This document shows positions 4,243 through 5,328 of a stretch of DNA of 5,328 bases, in pieces. The DNA comes from Methanomassiliicoccales archaeon (lineage in GTDB: Archaea > Thermoplasmatota > Thermoplasmata > Sysuiplasmatales > Sysuiplasmataceae): assembly GCA_027365715.1 (NCBI GenBank), contig DAHXLZ010000050.1, positions 1 to 5,328 of the forward strand, in the 5' to 3' direction. The translations under genes were made by a program, and so were the position numbers. Position 1 is the stretch's first letter. Every line of letters starts with the position of its first letter. The notes under the pieces are model-generated. The model was not told the DNA's origin and searched no databases. It worked only from the letters and a program-made list of their open reading frames with translations.

Positions 4243-5328
4243 ATGAACGACAGAATGGCCCTGCTGAGAAATCAGATACTTTCGTTAACTGGAGAATTTG
4301 GTAAATTAAAGACTGAAAGCAAATTTGTTCCAGGAGAGTCATGGGTGCATTATGCCGGAAGAGTATTTGATGAAAATGAATTTGTGAATCTCGTCAGTGC
4401 CTCGCTGGATGGATGGATAACCTCAGGACAACACAGTGAGAATTTCGAACTTGAACTTGCAAAATATTTGGGTTCATATTCGTCAATCATAGTTAATTCC
4501 GGCTCTTCCGCGAATCTGCTGGCGCTCACCACTCTTACATCCTGTTATCTTGAGGATAATGCACTGAAGAAGGGCGATGAAATAGTAACGGTTGCTGCAG
4601 GTTTTCCTACGACTGTGAACCCGATAATACAAAATGGTTTGAAACCCGTATTTGTGGATGTCGATTTGGGCACCTACAATGCCATTCCTGAAAAGGTCAC
4701 TGAGGCAATTGACTCTGGTGTCAAAGGCATAATGCTTGCCCATACGCTTGGGAATCCATTTGACTTGGGGAAAATAACAAGACTATGCAACGATAATGAT
4801 CTTTTTCTTATAGAAGACAACTGCGACGCGCTGGGCTCCGAGTATGACGGGAAAAAGACTGGGACATTCGGAAACGTTTCCACATTGAGTTTCTATCCAG
4901 CTCATCACATAACAATGGGAGAGGGAGGCGCAGTTAATATCAACGATCCTAAATTGGAGAGGATTGCCAGATCTTTCAGAGATTGGGGGCGAGACTGTTA
5001 CTGCGAAACAGGAGCGTCAGATTCCTGCGGTATGAGATTTACGCAGAAGTTTGGTGACTTGCCGTACGGTTATGACCACAAGTATGTTTATTCACACATA
5101 GGATATAACCTCAAAGCAACTGATATTCAAGCTGCACTAGGTCTGGCGCAATTGAGCAAGCTTCCAGACTTCATTAGTAAGAGACGGAAGAATTTTTTGG
5201 CACTGCATAAGGCCCTGAAAGAATATGACAGCTTGCTGATATTGCCATATGCAACTCCACATTCAGACCCATCATGGTTTGGTTTTCCTTTGACGGTTAG
5301 GGAGAAGAGTAATTTCAAGAGAGCAGAC
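4243..5328 (+). CDS. rfbH: RfbH/DdhC-type nucleotide-sugar 3-dehydrase (E1), 3' end outside window
   Basis: The visible 362 residues match CDP-4-keto-6-deoxy-D-glucose 3-dehydrase (E1, RfbH/DdhC/AscC; usually about 437 aa), a DegT/DnrJ/EryC1/StrS-fold enzyme. With pyridoxamine phosphate and a [2Fe-2S] cluster it removes the 3-hydroxyl on the way to 3,6-dideoxyhexoses of surface glycans. In SFYPAHHITMGEGG, H221 stands where aminotransferases have the PLP lysine, the hallmark of the dehydrases. C194, C252, C254 and C262 reproduce the E1 iron-sulfur spacing C-x57-C-x-C-x7-C exactly. Other family blocks are VNSGSSANLLAL (84-95), IEDNCDALGSEY (190-201), and GDLPYGYDHKYVYSHIGYNLKATDIQAA in the second half. 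ATG 4243 is the only start, as an in-frame TAA lies at 4216. A reductase partner (E3) and CDP-sugar genes would be expected to the right, outside the window. The exact sugar is inferred from the family. Confidence 0.92.
   Translation, partial: MNDRMALLRNQILSLTGEFGKLKTESKFVPGESWVHYAGRVFDENEFVNLVSASLDGWITSGQHSENFELELAKYLGSYSSIIVNSGSSANLLALTTLTSCYLEDNALKKGDEIVTVAAGFPTTVNPIIQNGLKPVFVDVDLGTYNAIPEKVTEAIDSGVKGIMLAHTLGNPFDLGKITRLCNDNDLFLIEDNCDALGSEYDGKKTGTFGNVSTLSFYPAHHITMGEGGAVNINDPKLERIARSFRDWGRDCYCETGASDSCGMRFTQKFGDLPYGYDHKYVYSHIGYNLKATDIQAALGLAQLSKLPDFISKRRKNFLALHKALKEYDSLLILPYATPHSDPSWFGFPLTVREKSNFKRAD

Noticed and set aside
1..5328. CRISPR array, tRNA or rRNA
   Set aside because: No regularly spaced repeats, no tRNA cloverleaf motifs (T-loop GGTTCGAATCC-like) and no rRNA-like blocks were found on reading both strands.

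Overview
The window looks archaeal, probably a member of the Thermoplasmata or a related euryarchaeal lineage. This is an inference from four things: heavy use of AGG and ATA codons, TATA-type promoter elements instead of bacterial -35/-10 boxes, one gene placed as if leaderless about 27 nt from a TATA box, and an IS4-superfamily transposase of the kind common in archaea. The species cannot be named from sequence alone. The left half looks richer in G+C than the part right of about 3140, which suggests a mosaic accessory region.

Layout. 3-152: C-terminal tail of an unrecognised gene. 153-464: no intact gene, but possible gene debris, including a reading frame whose TGA overlaps the ATG of a 35-codon ORF behind a good Shine-Dalgarno. 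465-1112 (minus): an intact pRiA4b ORF-3-like protein. 1160-2656: a complete insertion sequence with 14-bp perfect terminal inverted repeats and an apparently intact DDE transposase, but no visible target-site duplication. 2685-3121 (plus): a small unrecognised protein with a CxxC...CxxC zinc-ribbon-like N-terminus, its own TATA box and Shine-Dalgarno, and an internal 15-bp tandem duplication. 3142-3984 (minus, convergent with the previous gene): a four-helix membrane protein whose cytoplasmic C-terminus carries an RNxxxH motif of HEPN/DUF4145-like type. 3985-4242: divergent promoter region. 4243-5328 (plus, runs off the window): an RfbH/DdhC-type (E1) nucleotide-sugar 3-dehydrase with the catalytic His replacing Lys and the full four-Cys [2Fe-2S] spacing.

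How the genes relate. No multi-gene operon lies wholly inside the window. The RfbH gene is probably the first gene of, or part of, a surface-glycan (3,6-dideoxyhexose) cluster continuing to the right. Everything to its left is accessory DNA of mostly unknown function. The best candidates for something undescribed are the membrane-anchored HEPN-like protein and the zinc-ribbon small protein facing it, but their convergent orientation argues against co-transcription and no joint function can be shown here.
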